Assembly (NCBI GenBank): GCA_029052085.1
Contig: JAIDJS010000282.1
Location: 1-5,446 of the forward strand
Length of the DNA stretch: 5,446 bases
Reading direction: 5' to 3'
From: Eubacterium sp.
GTDB taxonomy: Bacteria > Bacillota > Clostridia > Oscillospirales > Acutalibacteraceae
Part shown: positions 1 through 5,446 of the stretch, in pieces
Position numbering within the stretch: position 1 is the stretch's first letter
Layout of the letters: the number at the start of each line of letters is the position of its first letter
Made by a program: the position numbers and the translations under genes
The notes under the pieces: generated by a model
The model's input: only the letters and a program-made list of their open reading frames with translations
The model's database searches: none
What the model was told of the DNA's origin: nothing

Positions 1-12
1 AATCAAAAATGA

Positions 13-40
13 TTGACAGAAAAAATAATTCGATTATAAT
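13..40 (+). promoter_or_regulatory. Sigma-A type promoter of the nagB-metG-tatD operon
   Basis: A perfect -35 box TTGACA (13-18) and a perfect -10 box TATAAT (35-40) are separated by 16 bases, one short of the optimum. The surrounding DNA is A/T-rich. Transcription would start near 46-48, leaving a leader of about 40 bases before nagB. Two more TATAAT strings (54-59 and 62-67) lie downstream but have no matching -35 box, so they are less likely to act as promoters. The leader is too short for a riboswitch or T-box. Confidence 0.85.
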
Positions 41-51
41 AGTATAGAAAA

Positions 52-65
52 TATATAATTATATA
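52..65. repeat. 14-bp perfect AT-only palindrome in the nagB leader
   Basis: TATATAATTATATA reads the same on both strands and lies just downstream of the predicted transcription start, where a repressor operator could sit. It contains only A and T in a very A/T-rich stretch, so it may be chance. It does not resemble a cre site or the DasR/NagR type of operator known to control amino-sugar genes. Confidence 0.3.
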
Positions 66-72
66 ATAATTT

Positions 73-78
73 AAGGAG
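73..78 (+). promoter_or_regulatory. Ribosome binding site of nagB
   Basis: AAGGAG lies 9 bases before the ATG at 88. It is a strong Shine-Dalgarno match and fixes the nagB start. Confidence 0.85.
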
Positions 79-87
79 AATAATATT

Positions 88-813
88 ATGAACGTACTTA
101 TTTATGATAATGAAGAACAAATTGGAGTTGCCGCAGGCAATTATATGTGCGGACAGGTTCTTCAAAAGCCGAATTCTGTTTTAGGACTTGCAACAGGCTC
201 TACACCTCTTAAGCCATATGGTCAGATGATTGAGCTTTTCAAAAAGGGCGCTATTGATTTTTCAAAGGTTACAACCTTTAATCTTGATGAATACGTTAAC
301 CTTGATGTTGAAGATGTAAACTCTTATCATTCTTTTATGCATAAGAATCTTTTTGACCATATCAACATTCCGGAAGAAAACATAAATTTCCTTAACGGAA
401 ATGCAAAGGATTTAGAGCAGGAATGCGCTGATTACGAAAACAGAATTAAAGAAGCCGGCGGAATAGACATTCAGCTTCTCGGAATAGGCTCAAACGGCCA
501 CATTGCATTTAATGAGCCAAGCGATTGCTTCCAGCGCTGGAGCCATGTTGTTGAGCTTAAGGAAAGCACGGTTAAGGACAACAGCCGTTTCTTTAAATCA
601 ATAGAAGAGGTTCCTACAAAGGCAGTTACAATGGGAATCGGTTCTATTATGCAGGCTAAAAAAATTCTTATTATAGCCCTCGGAAAGAATAAGGCACAGG
701 CTATCAAGCAGCTTATTAACGGAAATGTTACACCGATGTGCCCTGCTTCTGTACTGCAATTTCACACGGATGTTACGCTTATGCTTGACAAAGATGCCGC
801 ATCTCTTATTTAA
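88..813 (+). CDS. nagB: Glucosamine-6-phosphate deaminase
   Basis: This cytoplasmic enzyme converts glucosamine-6-phosphate to fructose-6-phosphate and ammonia, the step that sends amino sugars into glycolysis. The protein has 241 residues, close to the short B. subtilis NagB and shorter than the 266-residue allosteric E. coli enzyme. Visible motifs are the phosphate-binding loop LATGSTP (34-40), FNLDEY (64-69) with the catalytic Asp67 (E. coli Asp72), and GIGSNGHIAFNEP (132-144) with His138 and Glu143 (E. coli His143 and Glu148). Asn136 replaces E. coli Asp141, as in the Bacillus enzyme, so this is not a sign of inactivity. TMGIGSIM (181-188) is also typical of the family. It is the first gene after the promoter. 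Having nagB lead a metG-tatD operon, and not sit with nagA or a sugar transporter, is less usual. Family identity is secure; the direction of flux in the cell is inferred. Confidence 0.96.
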   Translation: MNVLIYDNEEQIGVAAGNYMCGQVLQKPNSVLGLATGSTPLKPYGQMIELFKKGAIDFSKVTTFNLDEYVNLDVEDVNSYHSFMHKNLFDHINIPEENINFLNGNAKDLEQECADYENRIKEAGGIDIQLLGIGSNGHIAFNEPSDCFQRWSHVVELKESTVKDNSRFFKSIEEVPTKAVTMGIGSIMQAKKILIIALGKNKAQAIKQLINGNVTPMCPASVLQFHTDVTLMLDKDAASLI

Positions 814-815
814 TT

Positions 816-822
816 GAAAGGA
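816..822 (+). promoter_or_regulatory. Ribosome binding site for the GTG start at 833
   Basis: GAAAGGA lies 10 bases before GTG (833-835). An in-frame TGA at 815-817 closes the frame upstream, and the next in-frame Met is residue 140. GTG is therefore the only convincing start. The same GAAAGGA motif precedes metG (1401-1407). Confidence 0.75.
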
Positions 823-832
823 TTTTGATACT

Positions 833-1399
833 GTGACAAAGAAAGAAAAGGAAGAATTAGAAAGAAAGCAGCAGAAAAGCAGTAAGATTAAAAGTATAAT
901 TATTCTTATTTTAGTTGTTTTAATTATCGCTTTTATTGCCTTTTTCCTGTTTGAAGAAGGCTTCATTCCATTCGGAAAAGAAGAATCATCCGATCCGACA
1001 AATTCCGTTTCAGACATAATTGACAATTCAGACGGCAGCAATTCAGACAATGAAAGCAGCCAAACAAGCAATAGTAAAACAGAGGATGAAAGCACAAGCG
1101 AGGAGCCATCCTCTGATGAAAATACTGCAAATGAAGAAGAAAAACCAAATCACAATGACGGCAGCGTTTATTCAGCTTCCCTTCCCCTTACAGTTGACGA
1201 TACACTTGCTATTCTGAATTCAAGATACGGAAACGGATACAGAATCAATATGTCAACATCAGGAAGCGGATATCACAATTTTGCAGTGTTCAAGGATGAA
1301 GAAAGATACGCAACGGTAAGCGTTAACCTTTCAACCGGAGATGCAACCGAAACAATTATGGACACAGGCGATCAAACTAAATTTAACCTTCTGAAATAA
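833..1399 (+). CDS. Uncharacterised single-pass membrane protein with a small extracytoplasmic domain (possibly PepSY-like)
   Basis: I do not recognise this 188-residue protein as a named family. It has three visible parts. A very basic and charged N-terminus (1-20, rich in Lys and Glu) is followed by one strongly hydrophobic segment (21-40) with no signal-peptidase-like site, so it is probably an anchor. Next comes a low-complexity linker rich in Ser, Asp, Glu and Asn (about 51-110). Last is a folded-looking domain of about 75 residues (111-188). By the positive-inside rule the linker and domain face outward. The C-terminal part has a helix-like stretch (VDDTLAILNSRYG, 121-133), then YATVSVNLSTGDATETI (159-175), whose strand-turn pattern with a TG recalls PepSY domains. 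That likeness is weak and judged by eye. The gene starts with GTG, sits 19 bases after nagB and 15 before metG, and so is probably co-transcribed. Alternatives are a generic cell-envelope or sensor protein. Function is unknown. Confidence 0.85.
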   Translation: MTKKEKEELERKQQKSSKIKSIIILILVVLIIAFIAFFLFEEGFIPFGKEESSDPTNSVSDIIDNSDGSNSDNESSQTSNSKTEDESTSEEPSSDENTANEEEKPNHNDGSVYSASLPLTVDDTLAILNSRYGNGYRINMSTSGSGYHNFAVFKDEERYATVSVNLSTGDATETIMDTGDQTKFNLLK

Positions 1400-1414
1400 T
1401 GAAAGGATACAAAA

Positions 1415-3361
1415 ATGGCAGATAAAGAAACGTTTTATATTACAACCCCTATATACTATCCCTCAGGAAATCCTCATATCGGACATTGCTATACAACAGT
1501 TGCCTGTGACTCTGTAGCAAGATATAAAAGGCTTCAGGGAAAAGAGGTAATGTTCCTTACCGGAACAGACGAGCATGGACTTAAAATTGAACAGAAAGCG
1601 GCTGAAAAAGGCGTTACGCCCAAAGCGTATGTTGATGAAATAGTTGAAACCTTCAAAAAGCTTTGGAGCTATATGAATATCAGCTACGACAGATATATAA
1701 GAACAACCGACGATTATCACATTGAAACAGTTCAAAAAATATTTAAAGAGCTTTATGACAGAGGCTATATCTATAAAGGAAAGTATACCGGCAAATACTG
1801 CACCCCCTGTGAAAGCTTCTGGACAGACAGTCAGCTTGTTGACGGCAAATGCCCTGACTGCGGAAGAGATGTAGTTGAAGCATCGGAAGAAGCCTATTTC
1901 TTTAAAATGGCTCCTTTTGCTGAAAGAATTGAAAAGCTTTTAACAGAAACAGATTATCTTCAGCCAAAATCCAGAGCAACAGAGCTTGTTAACAATTTTA
2001 TTAAACCGGGGCTTGAGGATTTATGCGTATCCAGAACCTCCTTTACATGGGGCATCCCCGTTACATTTGATGAAAAGCATGTTGTTTACGTATGGATTGA
2101 TGCACTTTCAAACTATATCAGCGCCCTCGGCTATCTTAATAATGCTTATAGCGATTACAACAAATTCTGGCCTGCAGATGTTCATATGGTTGCAAAGGAT
2201 ATTATGCGATTCCACGCAATTATATGGCCTGCAATGCTTATGGCACTTGAGCTTCCGCTTCCGAAGCACCTTGCTGTTCACGGCTGGATAACCTTTAACG
2301 GACAAAAGATGTCCAAATCAATCGGAAATGTTGTTGATCCGTTCGTTCTCGGCGAACGATACGGCTGTGATGCCATAAGGTATCACATTTTAAGAGAAAT
2401 GGCGCTTGGTGCTGACAGCTCTTTTTCAAATGAAATTATGATAAACCGCATTAATTCGGATCTTGCAAACGATTTGGGAAACCTTGTTTCCAGAACCGTT
2501 GCAATGGTTGAAAAATATTTCGGCGGAACTCTTCCAACAGAAAGAGAAGCAGATGAAATTGACAACGAGCTGATGAATATGATGACATCACTTCGTGATA
2601 AAACCGACAAATTCATTGATGAAACACAGCTTAACAATGCACTTGCAGAAATCTTTAAAGTTATTTCAAGAGCAAACAAATATATTGACGAAACAACACC
2701 TTGGATTTTAGGAAAAGACGAAAGCAAAAAGGCCCGTCTTGCATCCGTTCTGTATAATCTTCTTGAAGCAATCAGGGTTAGCACAACGCTTCTTTCCTGC
2801 TTTATGCCTTCAACAATGCCTAAGGTTTGGGAACAGATAGGTGCAGACGAAAGTCTTATCACTTATGAAAACGCAGGAAAAACCGGTGTTCTTCCGCTTG
2901 ATGTAACAGTCAGAAGAGGGGCTGCACTTTTCCCGAGAATCGATGTTGAAAAGGAAATAGAAGAGCTGAATGCCCTTATTCAGAAGCAGATGGATGAAGC
3001 TGCCGCTGACAGCGCAGAAGAGCCTCAGCAGCTTCCTGAAATTCAGTTTGATGATTTTACCAAGGTAGAGCTTCGTGTTGCAAAAATTATTGCATGTGAA
3101 CCTGTAAAAAAAGCCAAAAAGCTTCTTAAGCTTCAGGTTAATGACGGAACAGCCGAGCCAAGACAGATTGTATCCGGTATTTCGCAATGGTATACGCCTG
3201 AGGATTTAATCGGAAAATCCGTTATTATCGTTGCAAACCTTAAGCCAGCAAAGCTTTGCGGCGAAATGAGCTACGGTATGCTTCTTGCAGGAGATACAGC
3301 AGACGGCGATGTTAAGGTTGCATTTATTGACGGAATTGAACCAGGAACGAAATTAAGATAA
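1415..3361 (+). CDS. metG: Methionyl-tRNA synthetase with C-terminal tRNA-binding domain
   Basis: This class I aminoacyl-tRNA synthetase attaches methionine to initiator and elongator tRNA-Met using ATP in the cytoplasm. Its 648 residues match the usual Firmicutes length. The Rossmann catalytic domain starts at once with PIYYPSGNPHIGH; the HIGH signature is at 21-24 and is followed by GTDEHG (50-55). A zinc knuckle is visible as Cys129-x2-Cys132 and Cys146-x2-Cys149. KMSKS is intact at 298-302. The helical anticodon-binding domain covers about 345-500 and includes NKYIDETTPW (421-430). An acidic, probably coiled linker (about 511-545) leads to a C-terminal OB fold (about 546-648) of the Arc1p/Trbp111 type, which improves tRNA binding. 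GAAAGGA at 1401-1407 lies 7 bases before the ATG. The 15-base gap upstream leaves no room for a T-box leader directly before this gene. The stop overlaps the tatD start. Confidence 0.98.
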   Translation: MADKETFYITTPIYYPSGNPHIGHCYTTVACDSVARYKRLQGKEVMFLTGTDEHGLKIEQKAAEKGVTPKAYVDEIVETFKKLWSYMNISYDRYIRTTDDYHIETVQKIFKELYDRGYIYKGKYTGKYCTPCESFWTDSQLVDGKCPDCGRDVVEASEEAYFFKMAPFAERIEKLLTETDYLQPKSRATELVNNFIKPGLEDLCVSRTSFTWGIPVTFDEKHVVYVWIDALSNYISALGYLNNAYSDYNKFWPADVHMVAKDIMRFHAIIWPAMLMALELPLPKHLAVHGWITFNGQKMSKSIGNVVDPFVLGERYGCDAIRYHILREMALGADSSFSNEIMINRINSDLANDLGNLVSRTVAMVEKYFGGTLPTEREADEIDNELMNMMTSLRDKTDKFIDETQLNNALAEIFKVISRANKYIDETTPWILGKDESKKARLASVLYNLLEAIRVSTTLLSCFMPSTMPKVWEQIGADESLITYENAGKTGVLPLDVTVRRGAALFPRIDVEKEIEELNALIQKQMDEAAADSAEEPQQLPEIQFDDFTKVELRVAKIIACEPVKKAKKLLKLQVNDGTAEPRQIVSGISQWYTPEDLIGKSVIIVANLKPAKLCGEMSYGMLLAGDTADGDVKVAFIDGIEPGTKLR

Positions 3362-4128
3362 TGTACAGTAACATTTTTGATACACACAGCCATTACGATG
3401 ATGAGCAATTCAATGCAGACAGAAACAAGCTTTTAAAAGCAATAAATCAAAATGGTGTCAGCAGTATTGTTAGCTGCGGCTGTGATATAGAAACAACTGA
3501 ATTCAACAAGAAGCTTTCGGATGAATACCCTTTTCTGTATTTTGCTGCAGGCTTTCATCCCGAATGTCTTGAAGGCGCTGCATTATCAGACCTTGAAAAA
3601 ATCAAGGAATATGCACAAACTGACAAATGCGTTGCAATCGGCGAAATCGGACTGGATTATCACTGGATGAGCAGCAGTAAAGAAAAGCAAAAAGACTTTT
3701 TTACAGCTCAGATTCAGCTTGCAAAAGAGCTTGAAATGCCTGTTATTGTGCATGACAGAGAGGCTCACGGAGATACGCTTGATATCTTAAAAGAAACGAA
3801 GCCGAAAGGCGTTGTGCATTGCTTTTCAGGCTCCAAAGAAATGGCAAAGGAAATCATCAGACTTGGAATGTATATAGGCTTAAACGGTGTTGTAACCTTT
3901 AAAAATGCAAGGAAAAGCCTTGAGGTAATTCAAGAAATTCCGCTTGATCGGCTTGTTCTGGAAACGGATTGTCCTTACCTTGCTCCCGAGCCTATGAGGG
4001 GCAAACGTAATGATTCATCACTTATCCCGTTCATCGCGGAAAAGCTTGCAAATGAACTCAATATAGATACCCAGGCTCTGCTTGATATAACAGCAGAAAA
4101 TGCAAAAAGGCTTTACAACTTTAAATAA
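3361..4128 (+). CDS. tatD: TatD family metal-dependent deoxyribonuclease/hydrolase
   Basis: This 255-residue protein is a TIM-barrel amidohydrolase-superfamily enzyme of the TatD/YabD type. Family members act as Mg-dependent DNases, in E. coli as a 3'-5' exonuclease tied to DNA repair; other substrates such as D-aminoacyl-tRNA have been reported for relatives. The metal ligands are all visible: His9 and His11 in DTHSH, Glu95 in GEIGLDY (94-100), His131 in VIVHDRE, His153 in HCFSG (153-157) and Asp203 in ETDCPYLAP (201-209). GFHPE (64-68) is also typical. The ATG overlaps the metG stop by one base (TAATG). The only nearby Shine-Dalgarno-like string, AGGA at 3343-3346, is 14 bases away, so re-initiation by ribosomes finishing metG is likely. 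metG-tatD adjacency is common in Firmicutes, often followed by rnmV and ksgA; here the operon ends instead. The exact substrate cannot be read from the sequence. Confidence 0.95.
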   Translation: MYSNIFDTHSHYDDEQFNADRNKLLKAINQNGVSSIVSCGCDIETTEFNKKLSDEYPFLYFAAGFHPECLEGAALSDLEKIKEYAQTDKCVAIGEIGLDYHWMSSSKEKQKDFFTAQIQLAKELEMPVIVHDREAHGDTLDILKETKPKGVVHCFSGSKEMAKEIIRLGMYIGLNGVVTFKNARKSLEVIQEIPLDRLVLETDCPYLAPEPMRGKRNDSSLIPFIAEKLANELNIDTQALLDITAENAKRLYNFK

Positions 4129-4149
4129 AAATAACCGCACTTTACATTC

Positions 4150-4183
4150 AAAAAGGTCACGAACGATAGTTCGTGACCTTTTT
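4150..4183. terminator. Bidirectional rho-independent terminator between tatD and gatD
   Basis: The arms 4150-4164 and 4169-4183 are perfect complements, giving a 15-bp stem (AAAAAGGTCACGAAC on the left) around the loop GATA (4165-4168). The last five pairs are A-T, so the T-run 4179-4183 can act as the U-tract for plus-strand transcripts, and the A-run 4150-4154 does the same for minus-strand transcripts. It begins 21 bases after the tatD stop and 4 bases beyond the gatD stop, exactly where two converging operons need to end. Confidence 0.92.
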
Positions 4184-4187
4184 CATA

Positions 4188-4922
4188 TTATTCCTTAACA
4201 AATCTTTTAACTATATACTCGTTTGCCTGAACTTCCTGAGCATCATCAAGAGGAGAAAGCCTTGCCTCGCCGTATTTTCTTTCAAGAGCCCTTGCAATCA
4301 GATAATCACAAATCTGCGGATTTTTGGGAAGCAGAGGACCATGAAGATAGGTTCCGATAACATTTTTATAAACAACGCCCTCATAACCGCTTTTACCATC
4401 ATTGCCTGAACCATAAAGCACCCTGCCGAATGGTTTATTATCATTTATATAGGTTCTGCCGCCGTGGTTTTCAAAGCCGACAACAGGCATATCAACAAGC
4501 TCACTGTTCAGCACTATGTTATCAATAAGCCTGCCCTCTTCCTGCTCGGTATAAATATCAACAAGATTAAGACCCTCAATCATACCGGCATCTGTTTTAT
4601 AATACTTTCCGAGCAGCTGATAGCCGCCGCAAACTGCAATCACAACACCGTTATCCTCAACATATTCCTTGAATTCCTTTTGAATTTCAAGAAGATTACG
4701 GCATACAATCGCCTGCTCCCTGTCAGAACCTCCGCCCAGAAGCACAATATCCAGCTTTGAAAAATCAATTTCATCCCCTGTGTTGAATTCTATTGTTTCA
4801 GCGTCTATCCCGCGCCATTTGCAGCGCTGCATCATACAGGCAATATTGCCTCTGTCGCCATAAAGATTCAAAAGATCGGGATAAAGATGCCCGATAGTAA
4901 TTTTCATATTCTTATCAGCCAT
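4188..4922 (-). CDS. gatD: Lipid II isoglutaminyl synthase, glutaminase subunit GatD
   Basis: GatD releases ammonia from glutamine and passes it to MurT, which amidates the D-glutamate of the lipid II stem peptide to D-isoglutamine at the inner face of the membrane. The 244-residue protein is a class I (CobB/CobQ-like) glutamine amidotransferase. Visible motifs are YGDRGN (21-26), LGGGSDREQ (62-70), AVCGGYQLLG (96-105) with the nucleophile Cys98, GFENHGGRTY (149-158) and GTYLHGPLLPKNP (190-202) with catalytic His194. Arg131 may correspond to a substrate-binding Arg in S. aureus GatD; that is inferred. The start at 4922 is supported by a strong Shine-Dalgarno and by the one-base TAATG overlap with murT; Met6 at 4907 is a weaker choice. 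Adjacency to murT argues against a cobyric acid synthase domain, which is the nearest look-alike. Confidence 0.95.
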   Translation of the reverse strand: MADKNMKITIGHLYPDLLNLYGDRGNIACMMQRCKWRGIDAETIEFNTGDEIDFSKLDIVLLGGGSDREQAIVCRNLLEIQKEFKEYVEDNGVVIAVCGGYQLLGKYYKTDAGMIEGLNLVDIYTEQEEGRLIDNIVLNSELVDMPVVGFENHGGRTYINDNKPFGRVLYGSGNDGKSGYEGVVYKNVIGTYLHGPLLPKNPQICDYLIARALERKYGEARLSPLDDAQEVQANEYIVKRFVKE

Positions 4923-5446
4923 TACTTTGCACCCTCCAATCTTTTAAGCGTATCTCTTGTACTGTAAAGCGCTGTATAATTCACAAGCACATAAAGGTTT
5001 TTACAGCCGTTTTCAACACGTTCGCATACTGCCCTTTCAACATTCGGCTCACACATAGAAGCAATATCCACATATTTAAGGCGAAGCCCCATATCATAAC
5101 AACGAATTCCGCTTACGGTTATTGAATTCACATTTGCGCCCTTAAATCTGTCAAAATCAACATCCCAGAGCCACGAAACATCCGTTCCGTCCTGTGCATT
5201 ATCATTGATAACAATAACAATATCTTTTAATGTTTCATCCTGCATAACAGCCGAAATATTCTGATTAAATCCGGCAGGGTTTTTAGCAAGGTTTAAAACG
5301 GTTTTTGTTCCTTTAATCGTAAATTCTTCCATTCTGCCGTTTTCGGGATTGAAATGTTTGAGCATATCATTAAAATGCTCTGCCTTCATTCCGCCTGTTC
5401 TTACTGCCGAATAGGCGGCAAGAATATTATAAACATTATAAAAGCC
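4922..5446 (-). CDS. murT: Lipid II isoglutaminyl synthase, Mur-ligase subunit MurT (C-terminal part, cut by window edge)
   Basis: MurT uses ATP to activate the D-glutamate alpha-carboxylate of lipid II and joins it to ammonia from GatD. Only the last 174 residues are in the window. The frame stays open to base 5446, so the Met at 5389 is internal and not a start. The first visible residues, GFYNVYNILAAYSA, carry the G-x-YN-x-YN-x2-AA pattern found where the Mur ligase central domain passes into the C-terminal domain. The remainder is the MurT-specific C-terminal domain (DUF1727), with NLAKNPAGFNQ and the aspartate-rich DGTDVSWLWDVDFD. In S. aureus an Asp of this domain completes the GatD catalytic triad; by distance from the C-terminus it probably lies in that aspartate-rich stretch, but I cannot say which residue. 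The ATP-binding loop and the cysteine zinc ribbon would be outside the window. Gene order murT-gatD is the standard one. Confidence 0.93.
   Translation of the reverse strand, partial: GFYNVYNILAAYSAVRTGGMKAEHFNDMLKHFNPENGRMEEFTIKGTKTVLNLAKNPAGFNQNISAVMQDETLKDIVIVINDNAQDGTDVSWLWDVDFDRFKGANVNSITVSGIRCYDMGLRLKYVDIASMCEPNVERAVCERVENGCKNLYVLVNYTALYSTRDTLKRLEGAK
4932..4937 (-). promoter_or_regulatory. Ribosome binding site of gatD inside the murT end
   Basis: On the minus strand GGAGGG (4937 down to 4932) lies 9 bases before the ATG at 4922. It sits within the last murT codons, supports the 4922 start over Met6, and allows gatD to be translated both independently and by coupling. Confidence 0.8.

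Noticed and set aside
1..87. Riboswitch, T-box or cre site upstream of nagB
   Set aside because: The leader after the predicted start is only about 40 A/T-rich bases, with no T-box motif, no structured aptamer and no match to the catabolite-repression consensus.
598..1095. Minus-strand open frame of 165 codons opposite the nagB end and the membrane-protein linker
   Set aside because: It is antisense to two well-supported genes, is rich in Ser/Leu/Cys as expected of the reverse of Asp/Glu/Ser-rich codons, and shows no recognised motif.
1032..1143. Possible tandem repeat in the Ser/Asp/Glu/Asn linker of the membrane protein
   Set aside because: The composition is biased but I find no regular repeat unit in the bases or residues; it looks like a plain low-complexity linker.
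2383..2862. Minus-strand open frame of 159 codons inside metG
   Set aside because: It lies wholly antisense to the MetRS helical domain, has low-complexity Ser/Leu/Ile composition and no convincing context; it is a shadow of metG.
4173..4409. Plus-strand open frame of 78 codons after the terminator
   Set aside because: Its start lies inside the hairpin arm and the rest is antisense to gatD; no ribosome binding site or promoter is visible.
4464..4760. Plus-strand open frame of 98 codons
   Set aside because: It is antisense to the GatD coding region, which carries intact catalytic motifs; no known protein pattern is seen.
5387..5389. ATG at 5389 (minus strand) as the start of a 155-residue gene
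   Set aside because: The frame continues upstream to the window edge and encodes the conserved GFYNVYN segment of MurT, so this Met is internal.

Overview
The window is a compact, almost fully coding piece of an AT-rich, low-GC Gram-positive (Firmicutes) chromosome. The evidence is consensus sigma-A promoter boxes, strong Shine-Dalgarno sites, a B. subtilis-type NagB, a MetRS with a C-terminal tRNA-binding OB domain followed by tatD, and a MurT-GatD pair. My guess is a gut-type clostridial lineage such as Oscillospiraceae/Ruminococcus, but this rests on general look and not on a comparison.

Layout. Bases 1-87 hold a near-consensus promoter and a ribosome binding site. Four plus-strand genes follow with gaps of 19, 15 and -1 bases: nagB (88-813), an uncharacterised single-pass membrane protein (833-1399), metG (1415-3361) and tatD (3361-4128). 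They look like one transcription unit. A perfect 15-bp hairpin (4150-4183), with an A-tract on one side and a T-tract on the other, lies between converging genes and can terminate transcription from both directions. On the minus strand, murT (cut by the right window edge, 4922-5446) and gatD (4188-4922) form a translationally coupled pair that runs toward the same hairpin.

How the genes fit together. NagB moves carbon and nitrogen between amino sugars and glycolysis. MetG charges tRNA-Met. TatD is a metal-dependent nuclease/hydrolase often encoded directly after metG in Firmicutes. MurT-GatD amidates the D-glutamate of the peptidoglycan stem peptide. The two operons are probably separate in function, with only a loose amino-sugar/cell-wall theme.

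I see no mobile element, CRISPR array, RNA gene, riboswitch, frameshift or pseudogene, and no clear undescribed system. The least explained item is the membrane protein at 833-1399, which sits inside an otherwise housekeeping operon.
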